A stretch of 64,000 nucleotides of DNA from Lytechinus pictus (GCF_037042905.1 NC_087259.1:23351001-23415000); one strand, 5' to 3'; shown: positions 22,601-37,600, counted from the first letter of the stretch. Notes: a model not told the origin generated them from the letters alone. Numbers and translations are program-made.

Positions 22601-25600
22601 GGTAAAAAAAGTATTATTATGTTAGTATGTCATTAGTGATTCCATTTCAATGCTTAAAGTTGAATTAAGAAGGGGGTGAGTTTCCATAAATATAGGTTCT
22701 ACATACAATATATAGTATATATAAGTTGTTCAAACACATAGCATGTCACAATAATCCTCTGCCTTCTCGATATTTTGCTTTGAAAGTCTATGAAATTAGC
22801 CACCTGTCAGAGCCCGAGAGACGAGTGTACAGAAAAGTCACTCGGAGTGTGACGTCACCGGGGGGAATTTAGTATAAGAGGTGCTTGAATGTCATACAGA
22901 AATGCTATGCAGAGAGAGAAAGATATTTTACAATTTTTTTTCAAAGCAACTCAAATCAAACAAATAGGACTGATATGTACAAATCTTTACTTTCCCTGTA
23001 TAAAAAACAGTATGAATAACCACCATGAACTCTTCAATCATGATGTAAGATAGCAAACAGTGAGTTATTGAATGATATTTTCACTATTTCTCATTTATTT
23101 TATCACGATGTTCAATCAAGTGAGTAGCTGGAAAGTAATTCCGGCGGCTAGCTCAGCGCGCGCTGAACGCATAATAAGTACACACAACACCCAGGCATTG
23201 AGTGTACTGTTATGGTCTGGTATGTCGACTTAGTTCATGGCCGTGCAGCGATCCCCTGGCGTTTTTTTCTTCTTTTCTTTTGTCTTTGACTCCACTTTTA
23301 TATCCTCTGGATCATTTCCACTCATAGCACATTCCACAGAACAATCTTGAACCAAACGTATAGTATTCTTTCTCGGCCTTCTGAGTTGTTTTCTATATTT
23401 AATTACGCTAGGGGTCACCGTCACACATACAAACGCAATTCGGAAGTGAGTTGAAGACAGAAAGATATATAGTAATTAGTATACATCTCTATGGTTGAAG
23501 ACAACAAGAACGGTACGGTAGCTCGACAGCTAGCTGCGCCGGAGCGGGCGGCCGGTCGGCACAAAGCAATTCCGCAACCAACTGTGTTTTTTTGCAAGAG
23601 CCGCGTCACACGCGGATAAATATGTCATAATAACACGTCTGCTACGTTATCGACTGGTGAGAAGATCTCGATCAAATTTCATATTATTCACCTTGAAATT
23701 ATTCCTTTAGGGTCTATGGTATCATTCTGAGGGAATTCACATATTTGGAATAATAGTACGGCCACAAATATTTTAATCATTTCCTCTTTGCAAGTTCTAT
23801 GGCTCGCAGATTATCGCAGATACAACTTCAACTGCAGTTATTCCATATGAAGGAGTACGTGCATAGTACACAAAACGGCACTGCCTTGTTTACTAAACCG
23901 GGACCGAATACCCCCCGGTGACGTCACACTCAAAGAACACCCGTCTCGGTAGGCATTGCAGGAGCGAACTCAGGGAAAATGGGTACGGATAAATCGTTCA
24001 AATTCACTATTTTGAAAAAAGAAAATGGGGGGTCGAATCACCTATTAGTGTTTGGGGGGTTGTAAGGTTGCTATTAATGTAAATATCTCAATATTTGGAA
24101 TCGTCTTCTTAATTCAACTTTAACAAATATTCTCTGATTATGAAGCATTTTCAAGATGTATTTCAAGAAAAGCTTAAAGGAGAATGAAACCCTTGAAACC
24201 AGCTGAATCCATATCAAAGAGAAAAATCAAAGAAACATATTGTTGAAAGTTTGAGGAAGATTGAATTAATAATAAGAAAGTTATGAGCATTCGAATATTG
24301 AGATCACTAGTGCCATGTAGATCCTCCCAATGGCAATGCGACCAAGATCTGTGATATCACACACGTACAACTCCCTCATTACTTTAGTACTTATTTCACT
24401 TATATTCTCACTTTTATAGAGTCTATCACAAGGTGAGGTGTTCTCTTTATGAGATGACAAGTACAGAGGTTTCACAACATTATATCATTGATGAATCGTT
24501 TGTCATATGATTAGAATGAGCAAAAAGAGATGTTTTGGGGTATATTTTCAGTGTCCAAATGGGAGAGTTGTACGTGTGTGACATCACAGATCTTGGTCGC
24601 ATTACCAATGGGAGGATCTCCATAGCATTAGTGATCTCGACATTCAAATGCTCATAACTCTTTTATTGCTAGTCCTATTTTACTCAAAGTTTTGTTGATC
24701 TTATTCTTTGATTTTTCTGCTTTCACAAAAGCTAACTTGCTCCAAGAGTTTCATTCTCCTTTAATGTTGGGTTTTAAGGCAAGAACTGATATTACGTATG
24801 CATTTATTGTTTTTCATGAACCTTCTAGCCCGGCGTTTGCCCACTTCTTCTTGGAGTGTGGTGGCTTTGTGAAGACGGAGAAGAAGCCATACCTTGCAGC
24901 TGCGTACCAGAGGCTCATGGAAGACATATGGGGACGCCGAAGGTTAGTCTAGATGTGATGCTACTTACCGAAAGCTTTCCAACAATAGAGGGTGGGAGTG
25001 TTTCACGAAACATCTTGTCAATGATTTTCACTGATAAATTTGCTCTCTGCCAATCACGTCCAAGGATTTCAGTGGCTTATAACACATAGACAATGGAAAT
25101 TACTATTTGTTTTCATGAAATGCTCCTAGCATTCCCCTTTATTTTAGTAGCACTTTTCCAGTTTATTTTTATCTTGAATGCCAGCAATATGACACAGAAG
25201 CAGCAAAGTGTGGCCAAAGTCACTATTATTTTTAAGATATACTGTCCTAATACAGTATGTTGAAACTTTTCTGAATATCTTCATTATCTTGAAATTTGCA
25301 ATTTCCAATTCTCAATTATCGTTCATATTTTGTTTAGAGAAAAATGATGATGAATAGTTGTCATTGCAATTTATGTAAATGATTTTATAGCATATTCTAA
25401 TAAGAAATATTTGCTTGAATATTAAATGAGCAAATTGATTAGAACTGAAAAGGGGAAGTTTGATTATTACTAGATTTCAACAAGATTAATTTTCTTGTTG
25501 TACTGGGCATGCTTAAAAGCTTGACCTTCAATGCACTCAGAAAAGTCATTGGGGAAAGGACCATTTGAAGATGAATTAGAATGTTTCCCATTAACTCCCC

Positions 25601-28600
25601 GTGGTTATTTCAATATAATGATAGCTTGGGAAGGAAAGTGGTCTAATAATTGTTTCCCAAACTTGATATAATAAGCCATGATTGTTTTCCTATCCAGACC
25701 TAGTTACCTAACCCCATCGAGTTTAGTCAACAGTGTGAAGGCAGTCTTCCCTATGTTCAAGGGATTTACACAGCAGGTAAGCATTCTATTCTCTTTGATC
25801 ATCCCCCCCCTTTGTTCATTCCTGTATCCAGCGTAGGAAATAAATGAGGGCCACTGGTGATTTCACCCTCATGATAGCCCAAATAGCCCCCTTAAAAATT
25901 TACCAAATTGGATGCTTTGGGGCTACCCTCTTTTTAAGTATTGCCCCAAGATCTGCCAGAAACAATATTCAAGAATATGTATAAAATCGTTATTCTACAT
26001 ACTTCACAGAGATGCCAACCGTTACGGATTCGCCGTATTTGTTCCGATTTTATTCCTCCAATTACGGTGTTACGGCAACAATAAAAAGGTTACGGAAAAA
26101 ACAACTACAATACATGTGTATTGTGTATTGCTTTGCTGTGCATGTGTATATATGCGTGTATTGTGTATTGTGCATGTATATGCGTGTATTGTGTATACAT
26201 GTATCGTGCATGCAGCGTGTGTGTGGCCAACGGTAAACCAACGGGAGTTTCTCTACTGAGATTTCTATTGCAAGCGCCTCCGCGCGCTGCTGCTGAATAC
26301 ACAGCGAAGTGCGGAGTGCAAGCCGCGGTTCATGCATGCACAATGTCAACGGCGATTGGGTGGTTGAGCGTATAAACGATGCTACTTCGCGGGATGTTCC
26401 TGAGAAACTCCCATTTGTTCCTGACAAATATGGTAAATATTCCTGACAACCATCCCTTTAGGTTGGCATCTCTGACTTCATAATAATTATATTCGTACTT
26501 ACTTCATAATTTCTCATTGCACAAAATGAGCAGAAATGACAGAAATAGCCCCCCCCCCCCCCATTCAGCAATTGCCCCGATGTGTTGAAAAATAGACCCT
26601 AAAACAGGAATTATTTCCTAAACTACCTGTATCCTTCATTCACTTATTCTTTCCCTCCCCCTTCTCTCTCATTCTATTTTCATATCTTGTACTTTGTCAT
26701 TCTAATTGCCACCATTTTTCAAAAAGTATAGATTAGAATAATAAAAATTACTTTCCATCTGTCTGTCACTCTGTTTATCAGTCTGTCTATCTGTCTCGTT
26801 TTGTCTCTGTCACTCTTTCTTTTTCCCTTTACATTTACCATATGTGCATAGCTTGAACATGAATCTAGCTAATGAAAATAATGCATATGAAAATATGACA
26901 CTGTTAATAATGCCAATTGAAAGATAAACACTAATCAGATAAGGCATAAAGTATTTATCCTAAATGAAATGATAGAAGATTTATTGATTTCATGCATGGC
27001 AGGATTCACAAGAGTTCCTTCGATGCATCATGGATCGTCTCCATGAGGAGCTGAAGGAGCCGATGTACCCGGAACCGGAGGACGACACCGATGAAGACGT
27101 CCAGGACAGCATAGAGAAGGAACAGCAGTCGGCGAGACGCCGCAACCGCGCCGGTTCCCCATCCCTGGACACCCCCTACCACCGCACCCGTTCCAATGAA
27201 TCCTTGAGCATCTCAGAGGAGATGGAGACTGGGAGCTTGCCAGATAATGACCAGTACAATGCCCAGATGCAGGAGGATGCGGATGAGAGGACATCGCTCC
27301 ATCATGGTGCTTTGGCAGGAGGCGAGGAACCCAGGATCCATGGGGTTGATAAGAACCATCCGCATAGGAAGAGGACAACGGATTCCTTCTCGGAGACAGA
27401 GCCACTTCATCCTAACCCTGTACCAAGAGGTAAATAAATTCACATGAGAGATGTACTTAGTAACATTACCAGTGCAAGGTAACAATTTGAACACCGAGCT
27501 CTTTAGATTATACTCCATGTGGGTGATTTTACTAAAACTGAGACAAAATAACTGTTCCAGTCATCACTTGTCATAAGTAAATATGCTTTCTGTGAAAAGT
27601 ACATTCCACAGCCCTGTTGCATAAAAGTTACTATTATAGTAACTTTGCCTTCCAGTCGTATCTTTCATGAAATCCTTGATTATGATTGGCTGCTGTGCAT
27701 TGTTACCATGGTAGTTATTGTACAACGCCTACTTAGCTTGTTGTACGCAAGCAAATGGGAGGCTGAATGTCAAAAATTCGTACTGTTGCACACAAGACGT
27801 ACCATCCAAAATGTACCCTTGCACAGCTTTAGGAGGTGACGTCACAATACGATTGAATTCATTGCGCTCAGAAAAATAATGGTAATACCCGTGTAAGCCT
27901 GCTGGCTAAATGCGCAATGCTGCCCAAGGTCATGTGCGCTTGTGGGATTTTGTTTTCGCTTTCAATTTTTTGCTCCCTTTTCATTGATTAGTGCAGGGAA
28001 AAACTCTTGTTTTTTCATATTTTTGCTAAACTCCGAGGCGTTGTGCAACACAAATAGCGAATATTCTTATTCGTGCAATGGCGCAAGATTTTGCATTTGG
28101 TGAAAGAAAGAGACGCTCTATTCAACTCGGCTAACGCCTTGTTGAAAAAGAGCATCTTTCTTTCACCTCATGCAAAATCTCGCACCATCGCACTCATGCC
28201 TATTCGCTATTTGTATACCATTGGATAGCAAAGTTACTATTTTAGTAACTTTAATGCAATGGGGGCCCAGGTAATTTAACCCTCAAAAGACTGGGGGGGG
28301 GCATGATGGCCCCCTCAATGTTTTGCACGATATTTCCCAAATAGCACAGTCCTTATAAGGTTTAACATAGAGTTGCCTCTTATTGAACCTTTATCTTTGA
28401 CATGGCTCGCTTTGGATCTAGTCTCATCTGCAGGATTCGTGATGACAGACTACCTACATGTTTGATTTTTTCCCTTCTCATTTTGACAGTTAATAGCCGA
28501 ACACGCACCACGTCATCATCGAGCGTCAAGTATGATCGTGAGATGTACGATAGCGAGAAGGATATTGATGAGATGGCCTCAGGGGACCAAGGAATGAACA

Positions 28601-31600
28601 CAAGCAGAGAGCATGGTAAAATTTGGCGTCTTTTTATTTGAATTTTGTCTCACTTTTAAAAATGGTTTCCCCTCTTGTTTCGAATGGCACATTTTTCATT
28701 TCACCTCTGCTTTGAGACAGGAAGTGCAGTCAGTCCGCAGCCCGTCCAAAAGTGCTCTATTTTATTCAGCGGTATGCATAGCCGTCCGTGGTTATGCATA
28801 CGTAATGAGCTGTGAAGACGAACTTTCCGATCGGTGTTTTTTGCTCTTAGAATCGTTTATTCCTCACAAAATTGGTCTTATTTTATAGATAAAACTTTGA
28901 AATTTCTGATCAGCTGAATAAAATGCACATTTAATGTATTTTGAAGACCGATATTTAGCTTAGAAAAAATGATTTTTTTCAAGAAATATATGTGAATAAA
29001 CAGAGCGCATTTTTGCACCGAAATTACACTTGCGTCAAATTGATATTATAATCAATATAAAGCGTAGACATTCTTCTTTACGACTGAAAAAGAATTATAA
29101 AATTTCATGATGTAGCAAAGTCAGGAACCACAAAAAACCACGGCAATGTCCATCGCAAAATGATTGGAATTGCAGTAGAATTGCCGACGCGTTCTGATTG
29201 GTCAACAGCGGCGCACAGACTTGCAACATTTCATATAGCTTAAAAAACCCGGAAGTATTATGGAAGAGATCGATGGCGAATTGCGTAAGCGCGTTGTTTT
29301 GGCGTGTGCAAGGACCCTGGTTCGAACCCGCCGGACTGTTTTTTTTTTTTTTTTTTTTGGGGGGGGGGGGTGATGGGGATATGTTTATGCTTTTTCTTTA
29401 AATCATATTCCTTCATCGTTCCTACCCAGCTTTATTCTCTCTTTACTTTCATGTGAAGTTCTATTTAGGCCTGTATTTATTAAATCATGGAGCTATTAAT
29501 AGCTCTATGATTAATTCTTACTTCTTCTTAATCACCGCTTTTGATTTTCAAGTTCTTGATTACACTTATTTGGGCAGGGGTGGGAAGGGAAGTGAGTTAA
29601 AGGTCAAGTGCACATCAACAAAAAATTATTTGAATAAATCCAGAAATTTCCCTTTTTTAACACAAAACAGTTATATACACAAAACAATGGTATGCAAATA
29701 GAGTTGATTATGTCACTTACATCACATTACTTTTTAAATTTTTGTTGCATTTTTATTACATAAATTTTAGCAAATTTGATCTAAAAAATCTTCCTCGAAT
29801 CACAATAGGTTACATTTATGGAAACTACAAATGTTAATGGAGGAATTAAAATCCCTCTCAAAATTTGTTAATGAAAATTAAAATAAAATATACATGTCAT
29901 GTACATGTATCAAACAAAAAAATACACAAGAAATTAGAGTGCTTGTGACATAATCGGTTCTGTAATTTGCACATTGACCAAGATGAGCATATAATTGTTT
30001 TATAAAATTAGGCAAATTTCTCAATGTCAAAATAGTAATTTTTTAAATTTTGAATCATAGTTTTTATGAAATTTTCTGCAATACTTTATTTTTCTTTAAA
30101 TTCAAATTAATTTTTTGGTGGGGTGGACTTCTCCTTTACTCTTTGCTTGGAATAGGGAATGCACATTAATATTCATCCACGAACAAAATTGTCTAAACAT
30201 ATGCAAATCCGTAATTGGACACATGCTCACTTTCCTTTCATCCAGGCCACTCCCTCACATCCACCAGGTTTACAGTCTTATAACAAAAATGATGAATTAA
30301 TTATAATACCATCACACCATAGCTCCATGATCACACAACATTCATACAGTGCTTCACAACAAATATTTCACTTCTGTTCATATATGCAATAATTACTGTG
30401 GAAAACAAAAACAAGGCGTAACCACATTCAAATACCGTTAAAAGGACAAATATATTATACCTTCGAAAAAAAAAATTGTGAACATACATGGCACTTAACC
30501 TTCAGCACATTAGATAACATTTAACAGAGTTGCTTGAGAACAAAATATGATTATGGGGCATTGCAAGAAACTTATGTTCAATTTCAATTGCAAATCAACT
30601 ACATGTTTGTGTTTGATCAAAGGACTTACCCTTAATTTTGGAATGTGTGATTGAGTAGAAAGTTTCTTGCAATGCACTATTAGTAACATTAAAAATGTTC
30701 TTTGGTTTTGAATTGTGAATTTTTATTTTTGTCAAGCTGTATTCCTGTCCAAGTCAGTATTCTTAGTCCTCCCCAAAACTGTGCTCTAATTTTTTTGTTT
30801 CCAATATCGATAAAGATAAATTTTCTGTTGTATCAGTCCAAAATTTGCAAACGAAATAAGGGCTTTGTCGAAATCATGGTCTGACCATTATAGTACATGA
30901 TGGACTCTCCCAGAATGAAGTAGCAAGCAGAGACCAGAGTCAGCAAGTATGCAGATCTGTGTGTAGAAGAGACAAAAAAGAGAGAAATAGTCTAAATTAC
31001 TAAATAACCATTCAAAGTATGAATTATGTTACATGTACATCAATTAAGAGACTAACTAAGTTAAGTCTAAGTACTGTCTGTGACAGCCACAATTTTTTTA
31101 TTTGAACAAAATGGTTTATAAATACGGTAGTACCAGACTTTTTAGTTTGACTTTAAACTGTTTATAGTCTCTAGAGTAGACTGTCTGAGCTAATCATCAT
31201 TTAATTCTTAACCGCAGCCTGGGCTGGGCTGGGGCAAAAATCATCATGGGGCTCAACTTCGACTAATTAAGAAAAAAGGTTAACAATTTTCAACATAAAT
31301 CAAGAAATATCTCAATCTATAATAAAAACTTGATGGAATTCGGAAACCTGATAATCATTGAATAAAACTTTAGAAGGGATCTACTTATTAAGCTTCGTTT
31401 ATATTAAGTCTTAATTAAAAAAAAACAAGTCCACCGTCCACAGACACATATAATGCAAGCCATCTGCCATCATTACAGAAGTTTCAACGTATGGGACCAA
31501 AGGCGAAATTCTACCAACCCGCGACGAACGTAATTTTGGCATTATTTCGCGCCATCGAGGAGTGAACGAGAAGGTTACTTCCGGGTAAAACGTAAATTTC

Positions 31601-34600
31601 TCGATTTTTAGGGTATCATTTTCTCTAAAATAAAAATATAAGGTGAGTTTGCGTCAAGTTGGTTCTGACATATTTTGAACAGTGACTTTTCTTCTTTCTA
31701 AAAAATCCTGATCGAAACAATTTGGTTATGTAGCAAAGTCAGGAACCAAAAGTGAAATTCCGACTACAAAATCACAGTTAAAATATTACTAAAATGAGCA
31801 TCAATTAAAGAGGTAAAAATGGTAGGTTGAAAATGTCGAAATATGGAAAATTATATACCAAACTGTAGATGAAGGTCTTGAGAATAACTTACCACAATTC
31901 GTTTCGACGTAAACTGAAGTTAGCGACCAGTACAGAGCTATAACTTCAGCCCCTCCAATTCAGTGGGAAAATCAAGCCAACTTGATCGCACGTTTTCCTT
32001 CGGAGACCGCTAGAGGGCCGCTGAATAAATTTCCGTGAATATGCTCATTATCGCGCGAGCTGCGGTCTGACTGAGTGGTTTTTGTCTCGCCTGCATAGCA
32101 GAGCGAGACTATAGGCGCCGCTTTTCCGACGGCGGCGGCGGCGGCGGCGTCAACATCAAATCTTAACCTAAGGTTAAGTTTTTGAAATGACATCATAACT
32201 TAGAAAGTATATGGACCTAGTTCATGAAACTTGGACATAAGGTTAATCAAGTATTACTGAACATCCTGCCTGAGTTTCAGGTCACATGACAAAGGTCATT
32301 TAGGGTCAATGAACTTAGACCATGTTGGGAAAATTATTTTCAAAATCTTAACCGAAGGTTAAGTTTTTGAAATGACATCATAACTTAGAAAGTATATGGA
32401 CCTAGTTCATGAAACATGGGCATATGGTTAATCAAGTATTAGTGAACATCCTGCTTGAGTTTCAGGTCACGTGACCAAAGTCAAAGGTCATTTAGGGTCA
32501 ATGAACTTTGGTCAAGTTGGGGGTATTTGTTGAATTACTATCATAACTTTGAAAATTTATGGATCTAGTCCATGAAACTTGGACATAAGGTTAATCAAGT
32601 ATTAGTTAACATCCTGCCTGATTTTCAGGTCACATGACCAAGGTCAAAGGTCATTTAGGGTCAATGAACTTTGGCCAAGTTGGGGGTATTTGTTGAATTA
32701 CCATCATAACTTTGAAAATTTATGGATTTAGTTCATGAAACTTGGACATTAGGTTAATCAAGTACCACTGAATATCCTGTGCGAGTTTCAGGTCACATGA
32801 CCATGGTCAATGGTCATTTAAGGTCAATGAACTTTGGCCGTGTTGGGGGTATATGTTAAATTACCATCCTAACTCTGAAAGTTTATGGATCTAGTTCATA
32901 AAACTTGGACATAAGAGTAATCAAGTATCACTGAACATCCTGTACGAGTTTCAGGTCACATGACCATGGTCAAAGGTCATTAAAGGTCAATTAACTTTGG
33001 ACGTGTTGGGGTTATTTGTTGAATTACCATCCTAACTCTGAAAGTTTATGGATCTAGTTCATAAGACTTGGGATATAAGAGTAATCAAGCATCACTGAAC
33101 ATCCACTGTGAGTTTCAGGTCACAAAACCAAGTCAAAGGTCAGTTAAGGTCAATAAACTTAGGCCATGTTGGGGTAATTGTTGAAGTGCCATCATAACTT
33201 TGAAAGTTTATGGATAGAGTGAATGAAATGTGGACATGGGTGTAGTTGACAGTCTTAACCCTAAAAAGACTGGGGGGGCTGATTCAGCCCCCCCCTCAAC
33301 ATTTTTCGCGATAAATCTTTAACGCGAAAAGCTGGCGCCGCGCCGTTCTATGACTTTTTTCTTTCAAGTCTTGCGCAACTTTTGAGACCAAATTTGCGAC
33401 GCGCGGGTACGTGGTTCCGAAATTACGCAACAATTTGTAAGTGCATGTCGACCCGAAATTGCTCAAAAGCGTGAATTTGTGTACAAATCCAATGCAAATT
33501 GTGTTTTTAGCCAAAATTCCTAAATGTATCATTATTTTCAATTTTACTAATCAAACTCAATTAATTTCATCTTGTTTAGGGTCAAAATAAAGTAGCGGAC
33601 GATTTCCATTGAAAAAACAATAAAAAACAAAAAGTCGAAAAACAAAGAAATACATAAGAAATTTTAAAAACAATAAAATACATAAGAAAAGAATTGTGAT
33701 ATTGAATTTTTTAAAAGTACATTTGATCAGAATCCTTCAAAGAGTCTGTGAATAAAAAATTAGCAGTTTAGAGGCCTTATTTAGTTAATTAGAGCAAATC
33801 TTTGATTTTACGCATAAATTAGCATAATTAATGAATTATGAGATTTTTCGGAAAATTTGATCCTACAGTCTTGGAGATTATGCCATGGGTAATGCACGTG
33901 CCAATTTTCGTCGCGATCGCGCGGTCGACGGCCGAGATCATAGGGGGGGGGGGGCTGAATCAGCCCCCCCCCCAGTCTTCTTAGGCATCGAAATAGCCCA
34001 GTCTATTTAGGGTTAAGTCTCCGTTCAAATGTCATTTATGGTCAATGAACGTGGTATTATGTCATTATATGAATGATGTTTTTGTGAATGATTATTTTAT
34101 AGTAGTTTTCAAAGTTAGCACTGCTGCTATATTAAATTGCGTAATGCAGGCGAGACTGCCAGAGGCGTTCCGCTTGTTTGTTTTGAATATCCCGGTCTCT
34201 ATTCCTTGATATTTTTATTCATGCTGATATATCTTTCATTTCTTGACGCCTACCTCTTGTTTTTACAAGGTTACTTTTTTTCTTTTTCCAAAGCAAATCA
34301 TGCCCATACTGTACTCGTACCGAAAAGTAAAGACTTAAGTTGTATTGCAGTTAAGGTGGTCCATGGTTTTGAAATGCAGCAAAAATTGTTTTATAAAAAA
34401 TGCAAAATGTAATTTTACACAGTTGTGCATCAATAAAAATTCTTGATAAAAACAATGTTTTGCTGTGTTTAACACATTTGTTTAGCATGTTTGTGAAGCT
34501 ATTGCAATGCCATAATGTAGAGTGACATATTGTCTCCATTTAAATTGACTTCCTAAATCCTTCATTTTTTAAACTTCATATCTGCAGTTAAGAAGAAGAA

Positions 34601-37600
34601 ACAGTCCCCGAAATATCGGAGCATCATATCTGATGTCTTTGACGGCAAGATCTTAAGCTCAGTGCAATGTCTCACTTGTGAAAATGTAAGTTTTGATTAT
34701 GACCTTGTTTCGTATCACAAGTCATGTACATGTATGTACATGAATCATCCTTTTCTTGGGTAGAATTAAGGTTGCAAATGTCTGGCAGGTGATAAATGCA
34801 AACATATTTTGGTTATGGGGTTTAAGAACTATTTTTTGGCAATTTCGATTATCACTTTCGTCTGTATTTATTTATGTTTCAATGATATGTTTTAATTTTT
34901 ATTGTCTGTTTGTTTGTACATGATCATGATATCAACTTGTATTTTTAATGAATTGGAAATAAATGCTGAATTGAATTGAAATTGAATTTTCAGTCGCGAA
35001 ACTGTCCAATCCCGAAAGGCGTTTGAGCCAGAAACATGTTTCTTCATGAGATATTCACATGAAGGCATGTAATGTGTGCTTCTAGCAACTAGAGATCCAG
35101 GAGATCAGTGATAAGGATGAATACCTTTATACCAATAGGCATCAGCGCATCGACTTGGTTTTAAATTCAGGTCACCGGACTGCAAGACCTCAGCTCTACC
35201 AACTGAGCTATGTTGCCTCCTAAGACTCATTAATGATACTTTCTATTGTGATGTCTGATGGCCTGAAGAAGTATATTTTATGTTAAATTTATTGCTGTGA
35301 TTATGGTAATCATTAGACTGATGTTGCTTTCCATTGTTATTATGATGATTTTAGGTGTCTTGTCAGAAGGAGACGTTCCAGGATCTGTCCCTGCCCATCC
35401 CAGGGAAGGAGGACCTGGCCCGGATCCAGGGGATGCCTAACAAGTCAACGGTGTCGTGTGCTGACACTCATCGGAATGCAGGATGGATGGCATGGTTCTA
35501 TAGCTTCTTACCAGTGTGAGTAGAGATGGAGGGAGGGAGGAGAACAGAGGAGGGCTAGGAAATCCAGGGAAAATGTTGAAAGAAGGAGAAATCCTCAGTT
35601 CTCACGATGATATTATTTAACTTTTAAAATTTCCATGTCAAAAGTGATGTCGCCAATCATTTGCTTTTGGATCAGATTTATTTTTATATCAAACCACTTC
35701 TCAAGCATTGGATTGTACAGATATTCAGGATACGATCTTTGTATATCATTTATGAACATGCATGTACCATAATTAAATCTGTACGATCTGCTCAAATACC
35801 ATCATACAGAAACAGTACCAAACTGTCAAAATCATATTTATCAAAGAATCAGCGGATAATACTATTAGTACCCTATTGTAAGATTTGAATGCTGGAATTG
35901 TAGTCTTTAGTCTTTTAATTTAGAAGACTTATGATTGAGTTTAGGACCTACAATCAGCCTTGCAATTTATTGCAAGTTTCTAGTGATGGCATTTTGGTGT
36001 TTTAAATACTAGCATTGTGGATTTATAAACGTTGATATTGTTGTTCTTACTGTTGTTTTTTCAGGAGCTGGTTATGGGGTCCTAATATCACCCTTGATAA
36101 TTGTTTGGCTGCATTCTTCTCTGCAGATGAACTCAAAGGTAATGACTTCTTTTACAAATGGCATTTGTGGTGTTTATTTCAAAATGAGTTCATACAGAAT
36201 CCCCAAAAAATTATCACCAAAGCGTGTCTGTTTGTATGAATAAGATATGTGCCAAAGGATTCTGGAAGAAATAGTGTGATTACTGAGAAATCAGCAGAAG
36301 AAGCATGGGATTAAAGCGAATTGTGTTTGTTTTTGTATTAAGCAAAAAAATACACAGTCCCACTTTTGCTTTTCTGTGTCTGCGATTTACAGTGTGACCG
36401 TTTTTCAGCATAGATTTCAGAATTTAACAGATTTCAGTTTATGTATTGTAGTAGATCTAGATCCTCAATGATATAGTTGCAATTGACCATGGGATTTTTT
36501 ACAGACTTTCTATTGAAATCATTGTTTACTGTAACTGCTTTCATTTGTCTTTATGTCAACTCTAGAATGAAAGAAGATTTTAATCAATAGAGAAAACTCA
36601 ACAAGCATGACACTGAACATTTCATCAGAAATTGGATGTAAAATACGGAAGTTGTCAGATTTTGTAGTTTAGCTAAATTTCACATAGCAGTAATATGCTC
36701 ATCATGTATGATATACATTTAAGGGAGATGGCGTTTAACAATCATTATTTATTTTGAATTTTATTATATTAAATATCAAATACTTCAGATTTATAACATT
36801 TGATAAAAAAAGGTCTCTGAAATGATTCAAAATTTATAATGGTATTCACTATTTGGGATTCCATATGTGTTTGGAGCACTCAAATGTTTTACATTACAAG
36901 AGAAAAAAAAATTAAAATCTCAACCCAAATAGAATCAGATTATTTGAACTAATGGAGGGGGTGACATTGGTCCAATATCCAAGTTTATGTTGCTACCTTG
37001 GCAATGGTGCCGGGAGGTTTCAATTTGTTATCAGAAACTGTGAAAAAGTTGTGAAATACTGTGTAGTGTAAAGATTGTGAGAAAGTTCAGCAGAGCAGTT
37101 TCGTCCATCCCCCCTTCCCCGCCCCCCCCCCCCCCCCCCCGGTAAATGCATAGTCTCCATATGTTGTTTGCTTGCCTTCTCATGCTTGGTGTATGGCAAA
37201 TCTCTTACCTAAATTTTTTCTTTTTAGATAATCAACGAATTGCCTTTTAAAAGATATTGTTGATTAATGGTTATACTCTTGAAGAAGATACATTATACCT
37301 CTCATTCACGAAGAAGCAGTTTTTGTTCTACTTTTATCCAGAATTATTCCATCGAGAAATTTTATACAAAAAACATCAGTATCGAGTTTATGTACCTGAA
37401 GTGAGTTGATATTTTTTAATGATTTTAACGTTCTTTAACCTTATTTCTTCTATTTGTTTTGTGCACAGGTGACAACATGTACAGCTGTGAAAAATGTAAA
37501 AAGTAAGCTTAAAAAAAAAACTCACTTAAATTTGAGATCTTGAGAAAATTTCACGAAACCAAAATTTTGAATAAATAAATCTGGAAGAAAGCAGTGATTA

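Noticed and set aside
26012..26427. Cys/Tyr-rich open frames on both strands
   Set aside because: Produced by the TGTGTAT-like simple repeat inside the MITE at 26007-26474.
27028..27518. Minus-strand frames of 100-125 codons opposite exon 9
   Set aside because: Shadows of the GC-rich coding exon; no domain signature and no splice context.
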